64,000 nt of DNA, taken from an uncultured Prevotellaceae bacterium. Its GTDB lineage: Bacteria > Bacteroidota > Bacteroidia > Bacteroidales > Bacteroidaceae. A program made the position numbers and the translations under genes. This document shows positions 7,720 to 16,562 of the stretch, piece after piece. The notes under the pieces are model-generated. The model made no database searches and had not been told where the DNA came from. It was given only the letters and a program-made list of their open reading frames with translations. Each line of letters begins with the position of its first letter. Position 1 is the stretch's first letter. The DNA lies in assembly GCA_902785945.1 (NCBI GenBank), contig CADAAR010000001.1:1-64000 (forward strand), given 5' to 3'.

Positions 7720-9281
7720 AAAAAAGACTCAAAGGGCACTGACTGTCCGATGAAGTAGTTCCATTCCTCGGTGGTCAGGTCGCGCTTGAGTTTCTTCTTC
7801 ACCTGCTCCACCATGATGGGCACAGAGATGTTCACGGCCGTCAGACCGCCTTTCGCATCACCCATCCAGAAGGTGTTCTTCGTCGAGTCGAAGTTAAAGT
7901 GCATAATCCAGTTCTTCGTTTCAATGAGGGTCATGGGCTCCACTTTCTCATTGTCGGTAATCCAGAGGTTCACCTTACCGTCGTAGCTGGCAGAATAGAG
8001 ACGTCGGCCGTTGAGCTTCATCTTTGAGATACGCGACCGGTGACCTAACAGCCGTTGCCGTTTCCCGTCCTTGAAGATGAGCCAGATGGTGCCATCGCTC
8101 ATGCCGTAGGCTTCGATGCCGGTGTTCTTCGATTCGCAATAGGCGGTCACGGTGCCCGGTACAGGCACGTTCTCCGTGCTGATGTTGTCGAGACCCGTCA
8201 CCAGGTGCATCTTGCCCTTGTCGTCGAAGAGCAGGGGCAGACTGTTTTTGCGCGAGCCCTTGATAACGCGGAAGTTCAGCTGTCGGGTGCTGCGTAGGAT
8301 GTTGCGTTTTATATCGTAGAGCCCCAGACTGTTCTCACCGATAATCAGCAGGTTGTTGTCGCTGATGTCATGCAGTCGCATGGGGTGTTCTATCTTGTCG
8401 AGGTCTACCACCTTCACCGTCTTGAGGTCTTGCTGCACCACCACCAGATGGCCCGAGCGACTTGCGGCGTAGATGCAACCATTCGTGCGGTTGATGATGA
8501 CATCGCGGAAGTCAAAGTCTTTGTTTCTGAAGAGCACCTTCGTCTTGAGGTTGTTGCCTTGTCTTTCGCTCAGGATAATCTCACCGTAGTCGCTCACCGA
8601 CACGAGTCGGTGGTCTTCGCCCGGCATATATTCCAGATTCGTCACCGCGCCCGTATGCTCCGTCCACGATACCACACTTTGGCTCGAACGCATGAGGCTT
8701 TGGAACACGGCGGGGTAGTAGATGTCGCCTCTGTAGCGTGAGGTATAGAGATACGAGGCATAGCTCAGCAGGTTGGCCACGTCTTCGTTGCCCGCCTGTG
8801 CCTGGATGGTGGAAATCGAACCCAGTGAACGTCCGAGGGCGATATAGCTCAGTGTGTCGGCCTTCTGCTTCGACATCTCTGCCAGCAGTCGCTGGTGTTC
8901 GGCCATCTGTCGCTGACTCTCTGCTATCTCCGAGGCTTCCACAGCTTTTCGCTCCGAGGCCACAGCGTTCCGCTCGGCTATGATGGCGTTCTGCCGCTCC
9001 AGTTCCGAGCGCAGGCGCATCTCGTTGGCCACGCGTGTCTGCTGGATGGCTTCCTCACGTTTCTCGTCAGATATCTCGCGCTGTTCGTTGGCCAGCTCCT
9101 CCATCTGTTTACTTACGCTTCTGTCTACGGCCGACCGTCGTTCCTGCAGCCGCAAGGCTTCCACCTTTTTCTCCAGGTCTTCCACCTTCTCGCGTTCTGC
9201 CTTCCAGCCCAGGAAGCCTGTTGCCGCAGCTCCCGCCAACAGCACCCCCGCAGCGCCTGTTATAATATTTCTAGTCTTCAC
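7701..9281 (-). CDS. Membrane-anchored coiled-coil/WD40 repeat protein
   Basis: A 526-residue protein. An N-terminal membrane segment (IITGAAGVLLAGAAATGFLGW, residues 6-26) is followed by a long charged coiled coil (about 30-145, rich in ERNAVASERKAVEAS-type repeats), a helical LSYIALGRSLGSISTIQAQAG segment and WD40-like repeats (EHTGAVTNLEY, GHRSRISKMKL, YSASYDGKVNLW). The tail RDLTTEEWNYFIG resembles the LTxEEWxxYxG ending of bacterial STAND/WD40 proteins, so it looks like the C-terminal half of such a protein without its NTPase. Starts and stops overlap both neighbours by four bases. A scaffold role in the relay is inferred. The final residues VKSEE and the stop come from a heptamer array. 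Confidence 0.75.
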   Translation of the reverse strand: MKTRNIITGAAGVLLAGAAATGFLGWKAEREKVEDLEKKVEALRLQERRSAVDRSVSKQMEELANEQREISDEKREEAIQQTRVANEMRLRSELERQNAIIAERNAVASERKAVEASEIAESQRQMAEHQRLLAEMSKQKADTLSYIALGRSLGSISTIQAQAGNEDVANLLSYASYLYTSRYRGDIYYPAVFQSLMRSSQSVVSWTEHTGAVTNLEYMPGEDHRLVSVSDYGEIILSERQGNNLKTKVLFRNKDFDFRDVIINRTNGCIYAASRSGHLVVVQQDLKTVKVVDLDKIEHPMRLHDISDNNLLIIGENSLGLYDIKRNILRSTRQLNFRVIKGSRKNSLPLLFDDKGKMHLVTGLDNISTENVPVPGTVTAYCESKNTGIEAYGMSDGTIWLIFKDGKRQRLLGHRSRISKMKLNGRRLYSASYDGKVNLWITDNEKVEPMTLIETKNWIMHFNFDSTKNTFWMGDAKGGLTAVNISVPIMVEQVKKKLKRDLTTEEWNYFIGQSVPFESFLVKSEE

Positions 9282-10441
9282 TGTCTCTTGATTGCAAGGA
9301 GCGTAATATCATCACTCTGTTCAGCGCCATTGGCAAACGTCTTCACGTCGGCCTTGATGGTGTCGATCACCTGTTGACAGGTCTGTCCCGCCACCTTCTT
9401 CAGGGTCTGCTCCAGACGCGTTTCGGTAAACTCCTCCTCTTGCGGATTGATGGCTTCGGTCACACCGTCGGTGTAGAGTAGGAGGGTGTCGCCCTGTGCC
9501 AACTGGCAAGTTGTCTCTGTATACTCGAAGTCGTCGAAGATGCCGATGGCCATATTGCCTGACACGGGCAGCTTCTCCAGACTGCCGTTTGCTTTCAGCA
9601 CGTACGGGGGATTGTGTCCGGCGTTGGTATACTTTACCTCACCGGTTTTGATGTTATAAATGCCGTAGAACACGGTCACAAACATGTTGTTCACCGATTC
9701 TTTCTCCAGCAGCGTGTTCGAATAGTTAATACATTCTGCCGGGCTCACGCCTCTGATGCCCGTCGCCCTTATCAGCGTTCTGCTCACGGCCATGAAGATG
9801 GCGGCAGGCACACCCTTACCACTTACGTCGGCAATCACGAATCCTATGTGGTCTTCGTCAATGCGGAAGAAGTCGTAGAAGTCGCCACCCACGTCCTTGG
9901 CGGCATTCATCGAGGCGGCAATGTCCATCTGACTGGCATTCTCAGGAAATGGTGGGAAGATTCTCGGCAGGATAGCCTGCTGAATCTCCCGGGCCACAGC
10001 CAGGTCGCCCTTGATCGACTCCAGCTGGTTGTGCTCCTGCTGCATCTGTTTGATATAGGTAATCTGCTCGATGGCCTTCTCGATGGTCACACTCAGGTCG
10101 TCGAGGTCGATGGGCTTCGTGGCAAAGTCGAAAGCACCGTTGTTCATCGCCTGACGGATATTGCCCATATCACCGTATGCCGACACCATGATGCACTTCA
10201 GGGCGGGGTTCTGCATCTCGTTGATCTTGGTCAGCAGCGTCAGGCCGTCCATCTCGGGCATGTTGATATCGCTTAGAATGATGTCAAAGTCTTTTTCCTT
10301 CAGGAGCATGGTCAGTGCCTCCAGTCCGTTGTGGGCAAACTTGAACTCATATTCTCCCTTTCTGATCTGACGACGGAAGTACTGTGTCAACAGCAATTCG
10401 AGATCAATCTCGTCGTCTACACTAAGTATCTTTACTGGCAT
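9278..10441 (-). CDS. Response regulator with RsbU-type PP2C phosphatase output
   Basis: A 387-residue cytoplasmic protein. The receiver domain (1-125) has Asp9/Asp10, phospho-acceptor Asp58 (ILSDINMP), Ser87 and Lys109. A coiled linker (130-160) leads to a SpoIIE/RsbU-type PP2C domain with metal residues in GGDFYD (Asp187), IADVSGKG (Asp205), YTDGVTEA and SDDITLLAI. The family removes phosphate from Ser/Thr of partner proteins, usually STAS-domain anti-anti-sigma factors; none is encoded in this window. It is the first gene of the operon, so phosphotransfer from the operon's kinase to Asp58 is the natural reading. The upstream promoter is a perfect consensus match. Confidence 0.9.
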   Translation of the reverse strand: MPVKILSVDDEIDLELLLTQYFRRQIRKGEYEFKFAHNGLEALTMLLKEKDFDIILSDINMPEMDGLTLLTKINEMQNPALKCIMVSAYGDMGNIRQAMNNGAFDFATKPIDLDDLSVTIEKAIEQITYIKQMQQEHNQLESIKGDLAVAREIQQAILPRIFPPFPENASQMDIAASMNAAKDVGGDFYDFFRIDEDHIGFVIADVSGKGVPAAIFMAVSRTLIRATGIRGVSPAECINYSNTLLEKESVNNMFVTVFYGIYNIKTGEVKYTNAGHNPPYVLKANGSLEKLPVSGNMAIGIFDDFEYTETTCQLAQGDTLLLYTDGVTEAINPQEEEFTETRLEQTLKKVAGQTCQQVIDTIKADVKTFANGAEQSDDITLLAIKRQ

Positions 10442-10469
10442 AATTTTAAGTATTATATTTTATTTTGTG

Positions 10470-10501
10470 CAAAAATAGCACAAATAATCCAATCCACCAA
10501 A
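10470..10501 (-). promoter_or_regulatory. Promoter of the five-gene signalling operon
   Basis: On the minus strand TTTG (10501-10498) is followed after exactly 20 bases by TATTTTTG (10477-10470). The receiver-PP2C start codon at 10441 is about 30 bases further on. No other promoter-like element was noticed between the five genes. Confidence 0.65.
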
Positions 10502-10568
10502 TTTTTTCGTGGAAATCTTCGTTGTGTTTTTTTTGTGTGCAGAATATTGCAATAAGAGAGATTTTTAT

Positions 10569-10576
10569 TACCTTTG
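10569..10576 (+). promoter_or_regulatory. -7 element before the ATP-grasp-like gene
   Basis: TACCTTTG, matching TAnnTTTG, 12 bases before the ATG at 10588; the leader would be very short. The -33 region is weak (TATTG near 10545). Confidence 0.45.
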
Positions 10577-10587
10577 CACCCGAAAAG

Positions 10588-11625
10588 ATGGCAACACTGC
10601 ACATTTTTAATCCCGAACACGATATTGCTTTGGCCGCCAACCTCAGCAATTTCACAGCTCCTCATGCTGGGCGACAGCTACGGCACGACTTGGGGTTTTT
10701 GCCTGCCATCTGGGCCACTGACGGCTATGTGTTGGTGGAGAATGTGGAGGATGCCCAGCGCGATTTCGCCAGGGTGATGCATCGGCAGTTCGAACGGTTC
10801 GTTGAGAAACGACAGTTGGCGAAACTCGACATCACACATGTGGAGCCCTGGGGATGGGATCTGGCCCTGCGCAGCTTTTTGATGAGATATGGCGTTGAGG
10901 CAGTGCTCAGCGAAGAGGAGATAGCAGAGATACGCGACTTGTCGCATCGTAAGCATGCTGTCGACCTGTTGAGGGAACTTGAGTTTGAGGGAACTACAGG
11001 AAAATCGTGGCGGGCTGAGACGACAGCAGAGGTGAAACAAGCCCTCAGGAACCATCGACGGATAGTGGTCAAGGCCCCTTGGAGCAGTAGCGGACGGGGT
11101 ATCCGATTTATTGATAATGAACTGAATGAATATCAGGACCGTTGGATACGTAATGTGAGCGCTGCTCAAGGAAGCGTAGTGATTGAGACCTACTGTCATA
11201 AGGTGAAGGACTTCGGCATGGAGTTTGAGAGCGATGGGCAAGGGCAGGTTCGCTATCTGGGGCTCTCGCTCTTTCATACGGAGAATGGCGCCTATACGGG
11301 AAATATCCTTGCGACGGAAGAAGAAAAGCGAGAAATGATAAATTGCTATATATCAGACGATTTGCTTTGTAAAGTTCGAGAAAAGATTTGTTCATGTCTT
11401 GGCGCGCTCTATCGCCATCGCTATGCTGGTCCGTTCGGTGTGGACATGATGGTGGTTCGTGGCGAAGATAACGATACTTTTTTATTAAATCCTTGTGTGG
11501 AAATAAACCTCCGTCGCACCATGGGACATGTGGCGCTGGAACTGTCGAAGCAATGTTCGTCAGGCCATGTGATGCGCGTAGAATATTCTGACAACACTTA
11601 CAAACTGAAATTAAAACAAATATGA
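10588..11625 (+). CDS. Conserved Bacteroidota protein with ATP-grasp-like features
   Basis: A 345-residue cytoplasmic protein starting MATLHIFNPEHDIALA. The start is the ATG at 10588, because the promoter -7 element lies between it and the only other start in frame. Residues around 160 (VVKAPWSSSGRGI) resemble the glycine-rich nucleotide loop of ATP-grasp enzymes, and FLLNPCVEINLRRTMGHVAL near the C-terminus resembles their metal-binding ExN segment. ATP-grasp enzymes ligate a carboxylate to an amine or thiol; the substrate here is unknown. The stop overlaps the GH43 start by four bases, so the two are cotranscribed, although no functional link is obvious. Confidence 0.6.
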   Translation: MATLHIFNPEHDIALAANLSNFTAPHAGRQLRHDLGFLPAIWATDGYVLVENVEDAQRDFARVMHRQFERFVEKRQLAKLDITHVEPWGWDLALRSFLMRYGVEAVLSEEEIAEIRDLSHRKHAVDLLRELEFEGTTGKSWRAETTAEVKQALRNHRRIVVKAPWSSSGRGIRFIDNELNEYQDRWIRNVSAAQGSVVIETYCHKVKDFGMEFESDGQGQVRYLGLSLFHTENGAYTGNILATEEEKREMINCYISDDLLCKVREKICSCLGALYRHRYAGPFGVDMMVVRGEDNDTFLLNPCVEINLRRTMGHVALELSKQCSSGHVMRVEYSDNTYKLKLKQI

Positions 11626-13268
11626 AAAAACAGATCTTCTTAACTGTCGCTCTGCCTCTGATGGCGAGTGCCCAAACAAACTACAAATCTGAGGTGTGGT
11701 CGCCTGACAATGGCGACGGTACCTACACCAATCCTGTGATCAACGCGGACTATTCCGACCCGGATGTCTGTGTAGGACCCAGCGGTGAGGATTATTATAT
11801 GACCGCCTCGTCGTTTAACTGTATTCCGGGTCTGCCCATTCTTCATTCGAAGGATCTGGTGAACTGGGAGATTATCGGCTATGCCCTGAAGTCGCTCTAT
11901 ACAGGTGATGCTGAACTGGAACAGCATTTCAGTACCCCTCAGCACGGTAATGGTGTTTGGGCACCGAGCATTCGTTATCACGAGGGCGAGTACTATATTT
12001 ATTGGGGTGATCCCGACTATGGCGTGTATATGGTAAAGACCAAGGATCCTGCAGGCGAATGGGAAAAACCCGTCTGCGTGATCAAGGGACAGGGCTATAT
12101 CGATACGACTCCTCTTTGGGATGAGGATGGACGCTGCTATCTGGTGAATGGTTGGGCCAATTCGCGTGCAAAATATGCCAGCGTGCTGACAGTCAGGGAG
12201 TTGTCGGCAGATGGTACGAAGGCCATCGGACAGCCTGTGATTGTGTTTGATGGCAACGGTACAGAGAACCGCACCTGCGAGGGACCGAAGTTCTACAAGC
12301 GCGACGGCTGGTATTGGATCATGTGTCCAGCAGGTGGTGTGCCCACAGGCTTTCAGTTGGCCATGCGCTCGAAATCGCCATTCGGTCCTTACGAGCATAA
12401 GATTGTGCTGGCACAAGGCAAGACCAAAATCAATGGTCCTCATCAGGGTGGTTGGGTGCATACGAAATACGGCGAGGACTGGTTTCTGCACTTCCAGGAT
12501 AAGGAAGCCTACGGACGTGTGGTTCACCTGAATCCCGTAGACTGGTCATCAGGCTGGCCCGTTATGGGCATTAACGGTGAGCCTGTTACCACTTTCATCA
12601 AGCCTCAGAGTAGTTCCGACGTGGTGGTGAATCCGGTGGAGAACGATGAGTTTAATCAGCCTGTAATGGGTAAGCAATGGCAATGGCATGCTAATTACGA
12701 CGAGAAGTTCGGTGTGCCTACTGCTTTCGGCACCTTCCGCATCTACACCTATAAACTCTCTGGAGGTTGGAAGAACTTTTGGGAAGTGCCTAATTTGCTG
12801 CTCCAGAAGACTCCCGCTGATGCGTTTACTGTGACGACAAAGCTGCGTATGACTTCGAAGGCTGACGGGCAGTTTGGCGGTTTGATTATGATGGGACTCG
12901 ATTATTCCGCCCTTGTGGTGCGTCGTATCGGAAATGCGTTCCAATTGGTGCAGATGACTTGTATTGCTGCTGATAAGGGCAAGGCTCAGACCGAAGAAGT
13001 CATCGCCACACTGAAGCCTACAGCCATTGACAAGATTGACTATAAACCCGGTATTCACGAGGATATCTACCTGCGCCTGAAAGTAAAGGATTCGAAAGTA
13101 CAGTTCGCTTGGAGTCAGAACGGCAAGAAGTTTACCGACTGTGGTCAGGTATTTAAGATGAAAGAGGGCAAGTGGATTGGTGCGAAGTTCGGATTCATTG
13201 CTGCCGAGACCGATGCCAAGTGTGATCGCGGCTGGGTGGATGCCGACTGGATTCGTGTGACGAAGTGA
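11622..13268 (+). CDS. Glycoside hydrolase family 43 protein (beta-xylosidase/arabinofuranosidase type)
   Basis: A 548-residue secreted or periplasmic enzyme with a short signal peptide (MKKQIFLTVALPLMASAQ). The five-bladed propeller begins at NPVINADYSDPDV, which holds the catalytic base Asp near residue 41. TTPLWDEDGRCYLV near 168 and the general acid Glu in RTCEGPKFY near 219 are also visible. A C-terminal beta-sandwich (about 350-545) is typical of two-domain GH43 members acting on xylan or arabinan side chains. The exact substrate cannot be read from the sequence. It is coupled to the upstream gene by an ATGA overlap and is followed 17 bases later by truA. Confidence 0.88.
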   Translation: MKKQIFLTVALPLMASAQTNYKSEVWSPDNGDGTYTNPVINADYSDPDVCVGPSGEDYYMTASSFNCIPGLPILHSKDLVNWEIIGYALKSLYTGDAELEQHFSTPQHGNGVWAPSIRYHEGEYYIYWGDPDYGVYMVKTKDPAGEWEKPVCVIKGQGYIDTTPLWDEDGRCYLVNGWANSRAKYASVLTVRELSADGTKAIGQPVIVFDGNGTENRTCEGPKFYKRDGWYWIMCPAGGVPTGFQLAMRSKSPFGPYEHKIVLAQGKTKINGPHQGGWVHTKYGEDWFLHFQDKEAYGRVVHLNPVDWSSGWPVMGINGEPVTTFIKPQSSSDVVVNPVENDEFNQPVMGKQWQWHANYDEKFGVPTAFGTFRIYTYKLSGGWKNFWEVPNLLLQKTPADAFTVTTKLRMTSKADGQFGGLIMMGLDYSALVVRRIGNAFQLVQMTCIAADKGKAQTEEVIATLKPTAIDKIDYKPGIHEDIYLRLKVKDSKVQFAWSQNGKKFTDCGQVFKMKEGKWIGAKFGFIAAETDAKCDRGWVDADWIRVTK

Positions 13269-13285
13269 TGTAAGATGGATGATGT

Positions 13286-14020
13286 ATGAGTAGGTATTTT
13301 GTGACATTTAGCTACGATGGTACGCGGTATCACGGCTGGCAGATACAACCGAACGGTGTGTCGGTGCAGGAGAAGTTGCAGGAGGCACTCTCGACGCTAT
13401 TGCGTGAGCCCATCGTTGTGACGGGAGCTGGCAGAACCGATGCTGGTGTACATGCCAGGATGATGGTGGCACACTTTGATTGGGAGGGTGCTGTCATCGA
13501 TGGTCAGCAGCTGGCCTATAAGCTGAACAGACTGCTGCCTTATGATATTGCCGTGAGCAAGGTGGAGCCGGTGAGCGAAGAGATGCATGCCCGTTTCTCG
13601 GCTAAGTCGCGCATGTACCGTTATTATATTCATACCGTCAAGGACCCTTTCCAACGGGCCTATTCCTGTGAGATACACTATCCGCTGGATTTCGCCAAGA
13701 TGAACGAGGCGGCTAAGATCCTGACCACCTATGAGGATTTCGGTGCCTTCTGTAAGAGTGGGGCCGACGTGAAGACCACGTTTTGCGATGTGACCAAGGC
13801 GGAGTGGGTGCAGACATCGCCGACCAGCTGGTATTTCGAGATTCGTGCCAACCGTTTTCTGAGAAACATGGTGCGTGCGGTGGTGGGTACGCTGATTGAA
13901 GTAGGACGAGGTCGTTTGTCGATAGATGACTTTAAGAAAGTGATTGAAGGAAAGCAGCGTTCGGATGCCGGTGAGTCGATGCCGGGCAACGCACTCTTCC
14001 TGGAAGATATTGTATATTGA
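13286..14020 (+). CDS. truA: tRNA pseudouridine(38-40) synthase TruA
   Basis: A 244-residue enzyme that converts uridines 38-40 of the tRNA anticodon arm to pseudouridine. The family motif TGAGRTDAGVHA is present with catalytic Asp52. The N-terminal YFVTFSYDGTRYHGWQ and the central SRMYRYYIH segment are also typical, and the length is normal. It follows the GH43 gene by 17 bases and precedes the transporter by three. Confidence 0.95.
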   Translation: MSRYFVTFSYDGTRYHGWQIQPNGVSVQEKLQEALSTLLREPIVVTGAGRTDAGVHARMMVAHFDWEGAVIDGQQLAYKLNRLLPYDIAVSKVEPVSEEMHARFSAKSRMYRYYIHTVKDPFQRAYSCEIHYPLDFAKMNEAAKILTTYEDFGAFCKSGADVKTTFCDVTKAEWVQTSPTSWYFEIRANRFLRNMVRAVVGTLIEVGRGRLSIDDFKKVIEGKQRSDAGESMPGNALFLEDIVY

Positions 14021-14023
14021 GCG

Positions 14024-14941
14024 ATGTGGTTAATATTGGCATTTATGTCGGCAGCGCTGCTGGGCTGCTATGATTCGTTTAAAAAACAGGCGTTGAAAAG
14101 CAATGCGGTCATACCTGTGTTGTTTCTGAATACCTTGTTCTCCTCACTCATCTTCCTGCCTTTCATCGTTATGAGCGGCACCTCAGACTCGCTCGATGCC
14201 AGCATCTTCCATGTGGCTAGTGGCGGTTGGGAGATGCATAAGTATATCGTGCTGAAGGCGGTGATTGTCTTATCGAGTTGGATTCTCGGCTATTTCGGCA
14301 TGAAGCATCTTCCGTTGACCATCGTGGGACCCATCAATGCCACACGTCCAGTGATGGTGCTGGTGGGTGCGCTGCTGGTGTTTGGTGAACGGTTGAACAT
14401 CTGGCAATGGATAGGTGTGCTGTTGGCGGTAGCGTCGTTTCTCCTGTTGAGCCGCAGTGGTAAGAAAGAGGGTATCGATTTTAAACACGACCATTGGATT
14501 TACATGATTGTAGGTGCTGCGGCCTTAGGGGCTTTGAGTGGCCTCTACGATAAATACCTGATGGCGCCTGTGGAAAGTGGAGGCGTGGGACTAGACCGTA
14601 TGATGGTGCAGTCGTGGTATAACATCTATCAATGTGTCATGATGGGACTGATGCTGTGGCTGCTCTGGTGGCCGAAACATGAAGAGACAACGCCTTTCCA
14701 TTGGTCGTGGTCAATTCTGGGTGTCAGCCTCTTCCTTTCAGCAGCCGACTTCATGTATTTCTATTCCTTGAGTCTGCCTGATGCCATGATCAGTATTGTA
14801 TCGATGATACGAAGGGGTAGTGTGGTCGTGAGCTTCATGTTCGGTGCACTGTTCTTCCACGAGAAGAACCTCAAAGCCAAAGCCTTCGATCTGGCATTGG
14901 TGTTGTTAGGTATGATCTTCCTATATATCGGAAGCCATTAG
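14024..14941 (+). CDS. DMT/EamA-family transporter
   Basis: A 305-residue integral membrane protein with about ten predicted helices in two related halves, as in drug/metabolite transporters of the EamA type. The first half ends in LLLSRSGKKEG and the second begins at HDHWIYMIVGAAALGALSGLY. The substrate is unknown. The start codon lies three bases after truA. Its last four bases overlap the 3' end of the convergent acetyltransferase gene. Confidence 0.82.
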   Translation: MWLILAFMSAALLGCYDSFKKQALKSNAVIPVLFLNTLFSSLIFLPFIVMSGTSDSLDASIFHVASGGWEMHKYIVLKAVIVLSSWILGYFGMKHLPLTIVGPINATRPVMVLVGALLVFGERLNIWQWIGVLLAVASFLLLSRSGKKEGIDFKHDHWIYMIVGAAALGALSGLYDKYLMAPVESGGVGLDRMMVQSWYNIYQCVMMGLMLWLLWWPKHEETTPFHWSWSILGVSLFLSAADFMYFYSLSLPDAMISIVSMIRRGSVVVSFMFGALFFHEKNLKAKAFDLALVLLGMIFLYIGSH

Positions 14942-15915
14942 TCGCGATAGATCCACGAGAGTAGGGCGTTGATCCAGCGGATAGAACAACGGAACCAGCG
15001 TACGGTGCTGACGGGCTTTCCGCCGAAACTCAGGATGAACTCGCGGAAGGAGTTCTTGCGGAAAGGCAGGCCCACATCCAAGAAGTTAATGTGATTATAG
15101 CCGTTCTGATGGGCGTATTTGATGGCATGCCAAATGGTCAGCGTGTCAGGATGAAGCATGACATATGTCTTACGACGGAAAGCTGCATACCAAAGGAAAG
15201 CATCGCCCTGACTGTAGACACAGGCCGAACAACCTATCACATGCTGATGGTATTTGGTGACGAACAGTCGGCACGCATCGGTTTTGGTGGCCTCGATGAA
15301 GAACTGGTTGTCGGGGATATAACGCTTTGGCTTGAACCAATGGTGCTGATGTAGCAGTTTGGTAAAGGCCTTGAAGTCTTCGTCGGTCTTTACTTCGCTC
15401 GTGGTGACACCACGGGCATAGGCATTGTCGATGCGCTGCTGCATCTTCTCGTTGATGCGTTCTTCGGGCGTCCGGCTATGAAGTGAATTATGGATGCTCA
15501 TCCAATGCACGGGGAAATAGCCCTGTTGGCGGAAAAACCTAAAGCCGAAGGTCTTTTGCGTAAGGTTACTGAACTCAATATAGAGTGTCTTGCTGCTCAT
15601 CTTCCTAGTGATGGCTTGCAGCATCTCGCCAAACAGGTCTTCCTTGCGCCATTCGCTTGAGGCATATACCCCTTCGCCCAGCACGCGACAATGCATGAAG
15701 AAAAATGGCGGAAAGATAGAGGCGCGATAACGCACAATGGCCAGCAACTGACTCAACACATTTCCGGAATCATCGGTACACACCACCATGTAAGGCTTCA
15801 TCCTCGGCGTCTTCGCGCTGATGGCGAATAGCAGTCGGCTTTGGAAGAAATTGTCGTCGCTAATGGCTGGCAAGTCTTCCTGATGGGTGTAAATGGTTGT
15901 TTTGATTCCTTTCAT
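14938..15915 (-). CDS. GNAT/FemAB-like acyltransferase
   Basis: A 325-residue cytoplasmic protein that looks like a double GNAT-fold acyltransferase of the FemAB/GNAT_6 type: LYIEFSNLTQKTFGFRFFRQQGY in the first half and FLWYAAFRRKTYVMLHPDTLTIWHAIKYA with INFLDVGLPFRKN in the second. Such proteins move aminoacyl or acyl groups onto amines. I chose the ATG at 15915 because a TATTTTTG promoter element (15927-15920) covers the more upstream TTG. The transcript would be almost leaderless. Substrate unknown. Confidence 0.65.
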   Translation of the reverse strand: MKGIKTTIYTHQEDLPAISDDNFFQSRLLFAISAKTPRMKPYMVVCTDDSGNVLSQLLAIVRYRASIFPPFFFMHCRVLGEGVYASSEWRKEDLFGEMLQAITRKMSSKTLYIEFSNLTQKTFGFRFFRQQGYFPVHWMSIHNSLHSRTPEERINEKMQQRIDNAYARGVTTSEVKTDEDFKAFTKLLHQHHWFKPKRYIPDNQFFIEATKTDACRLFVTKYHQHVIGCSACVYSQGDAFLWYAAFRRKTYVMLHPDTLTIWHAIKYAHQNGYNHINFLDVGLPFRKNSFREFILSFGGKPVSTVRWFRCSIRWINALLSWIYRD

Positions 15916-15919
15916 GCCG

Positions 15920-15927
15920 CAAAAATA
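15920..15927 (-). promoter_or_regulatory. -7 element of the acyltransferase gene
   Basis: Minus-strand TATTTTTG immediately before the ATG at 15915. It decides the start codon, since an upstream TTG falls inside or ahead of it. No good -33 TTTG was found. Confidence 0.45.
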
Positions 15928-15971
15928 CAATATTTTTTTGTTACTTTTGTTCTTTTGTCTAAAAAAAATAG

Positions 15972-15979
15972 TATCTTTG
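15972..15979 (+). promoter_or_regulatory. -7 element of the nitroreductase gene
   Basis: TATCTTTG matching TAnnTTTG; a TTTG at 15946-15949 lies 22 bases upstream, slightly more than the ideal 19-21. Confidence 0.5.
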
Positions 15980-16002
15980 CCAAAATTTTAATGATAGAGC
16001 AT

Positions 16003-16539
16003 ATGACAGATTTCAAAGATTTAGCGCAGTTGCGTCGCAGTCACCGCAAGTTTACCGAACAGGAAGTCGATGGTGACGACCTGAAGTTGATTCTTCGTGC
16101 AGCCCTGATGGCTCCTACGTCAAAGGGACAGAGAGCCTGGCAGTTTGTGGTGGTCGACGATAAGCTCGACCTCGAGAAACTCTCCGATGCCAAGAACCTT
16201 GGAGGACAGTTTCTGAAAGGGGCTCCTGTGGCCATCGTCGTGTTGGGTGACCCCATGCAGAACGACTGTTGGATAGAGGATGGTGCTATTGCTGCCATTT
16301 CCATGCAGTATCAGGCTGAGGAGCTGGGACTGGGTTCCTGTTGGATTCAGATGCGTGGACGCGGTCTGGATGACGGGACAACAGCCGACACCGTGATTCG
16401 TGGTGTGCTCGATATTCCCGACAACCTGAATTGTCTCTGTATCGTTGCTGTTGGACATAAGGCCGACGAGCGCAAGCCGCAGAATGAAGATAAGCTGAAG
16501 TGGGAGAATGTGCACCTGAACAAGTTCAGGAGTGAATAG
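16003..16539 (+). CDS. Nitroreductase-family flavoprotein
   Basis: A 178-residue FMN-dependent NAD(P)H oxidoreductase. The N-terminal LRRSHRKFTEQEV and LMAPTSKGQRAWQFVVV motifs contact FMN, and EELGLGSCWIQMRG is the usual central segment. The start at 16003 puts RRS about ten residues in, as in relatives; ATG 15991 is also possible. The substrate is unknown. The stop codon (AGT GAA TAG) is supplied by the first unit of a heptamer array, so the C-terminus ends in array-derived Ser-Glu. Confidence 0.85.
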   Translation: MTDFKDLAQLRRSHRKFTEQEVDGDDLKLILRAALMAPTSKGQRAWQFVVVDDKLDLEKLSDAKNLGGQFLKGAPVAIVVLGDPMQNDCWIEDGAIAAISMQYQAEELGLGSCWIQMRGRGLDDGTTADTVIRGVLDIPDNLNCLCIVAVGHKADERKPQNEDKLKWENVHLNKFRSE

Positions 16540-16560
16540 TTAATACTGAATAGTGAAAAG
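16531..16560. repeat. AGTGAAT heptamer array between nitroreductase and kdsC
   Basis: Four units, AGTGAAT, AGTTAAT, ACTGAAT and AGTGAAA, sit between the last codons of the nitroreductase and the ATG of kdsC. The first unit supplies the nitroreductase stop. Confidence 0.75.
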
Positions 16561-16562
16561 TC

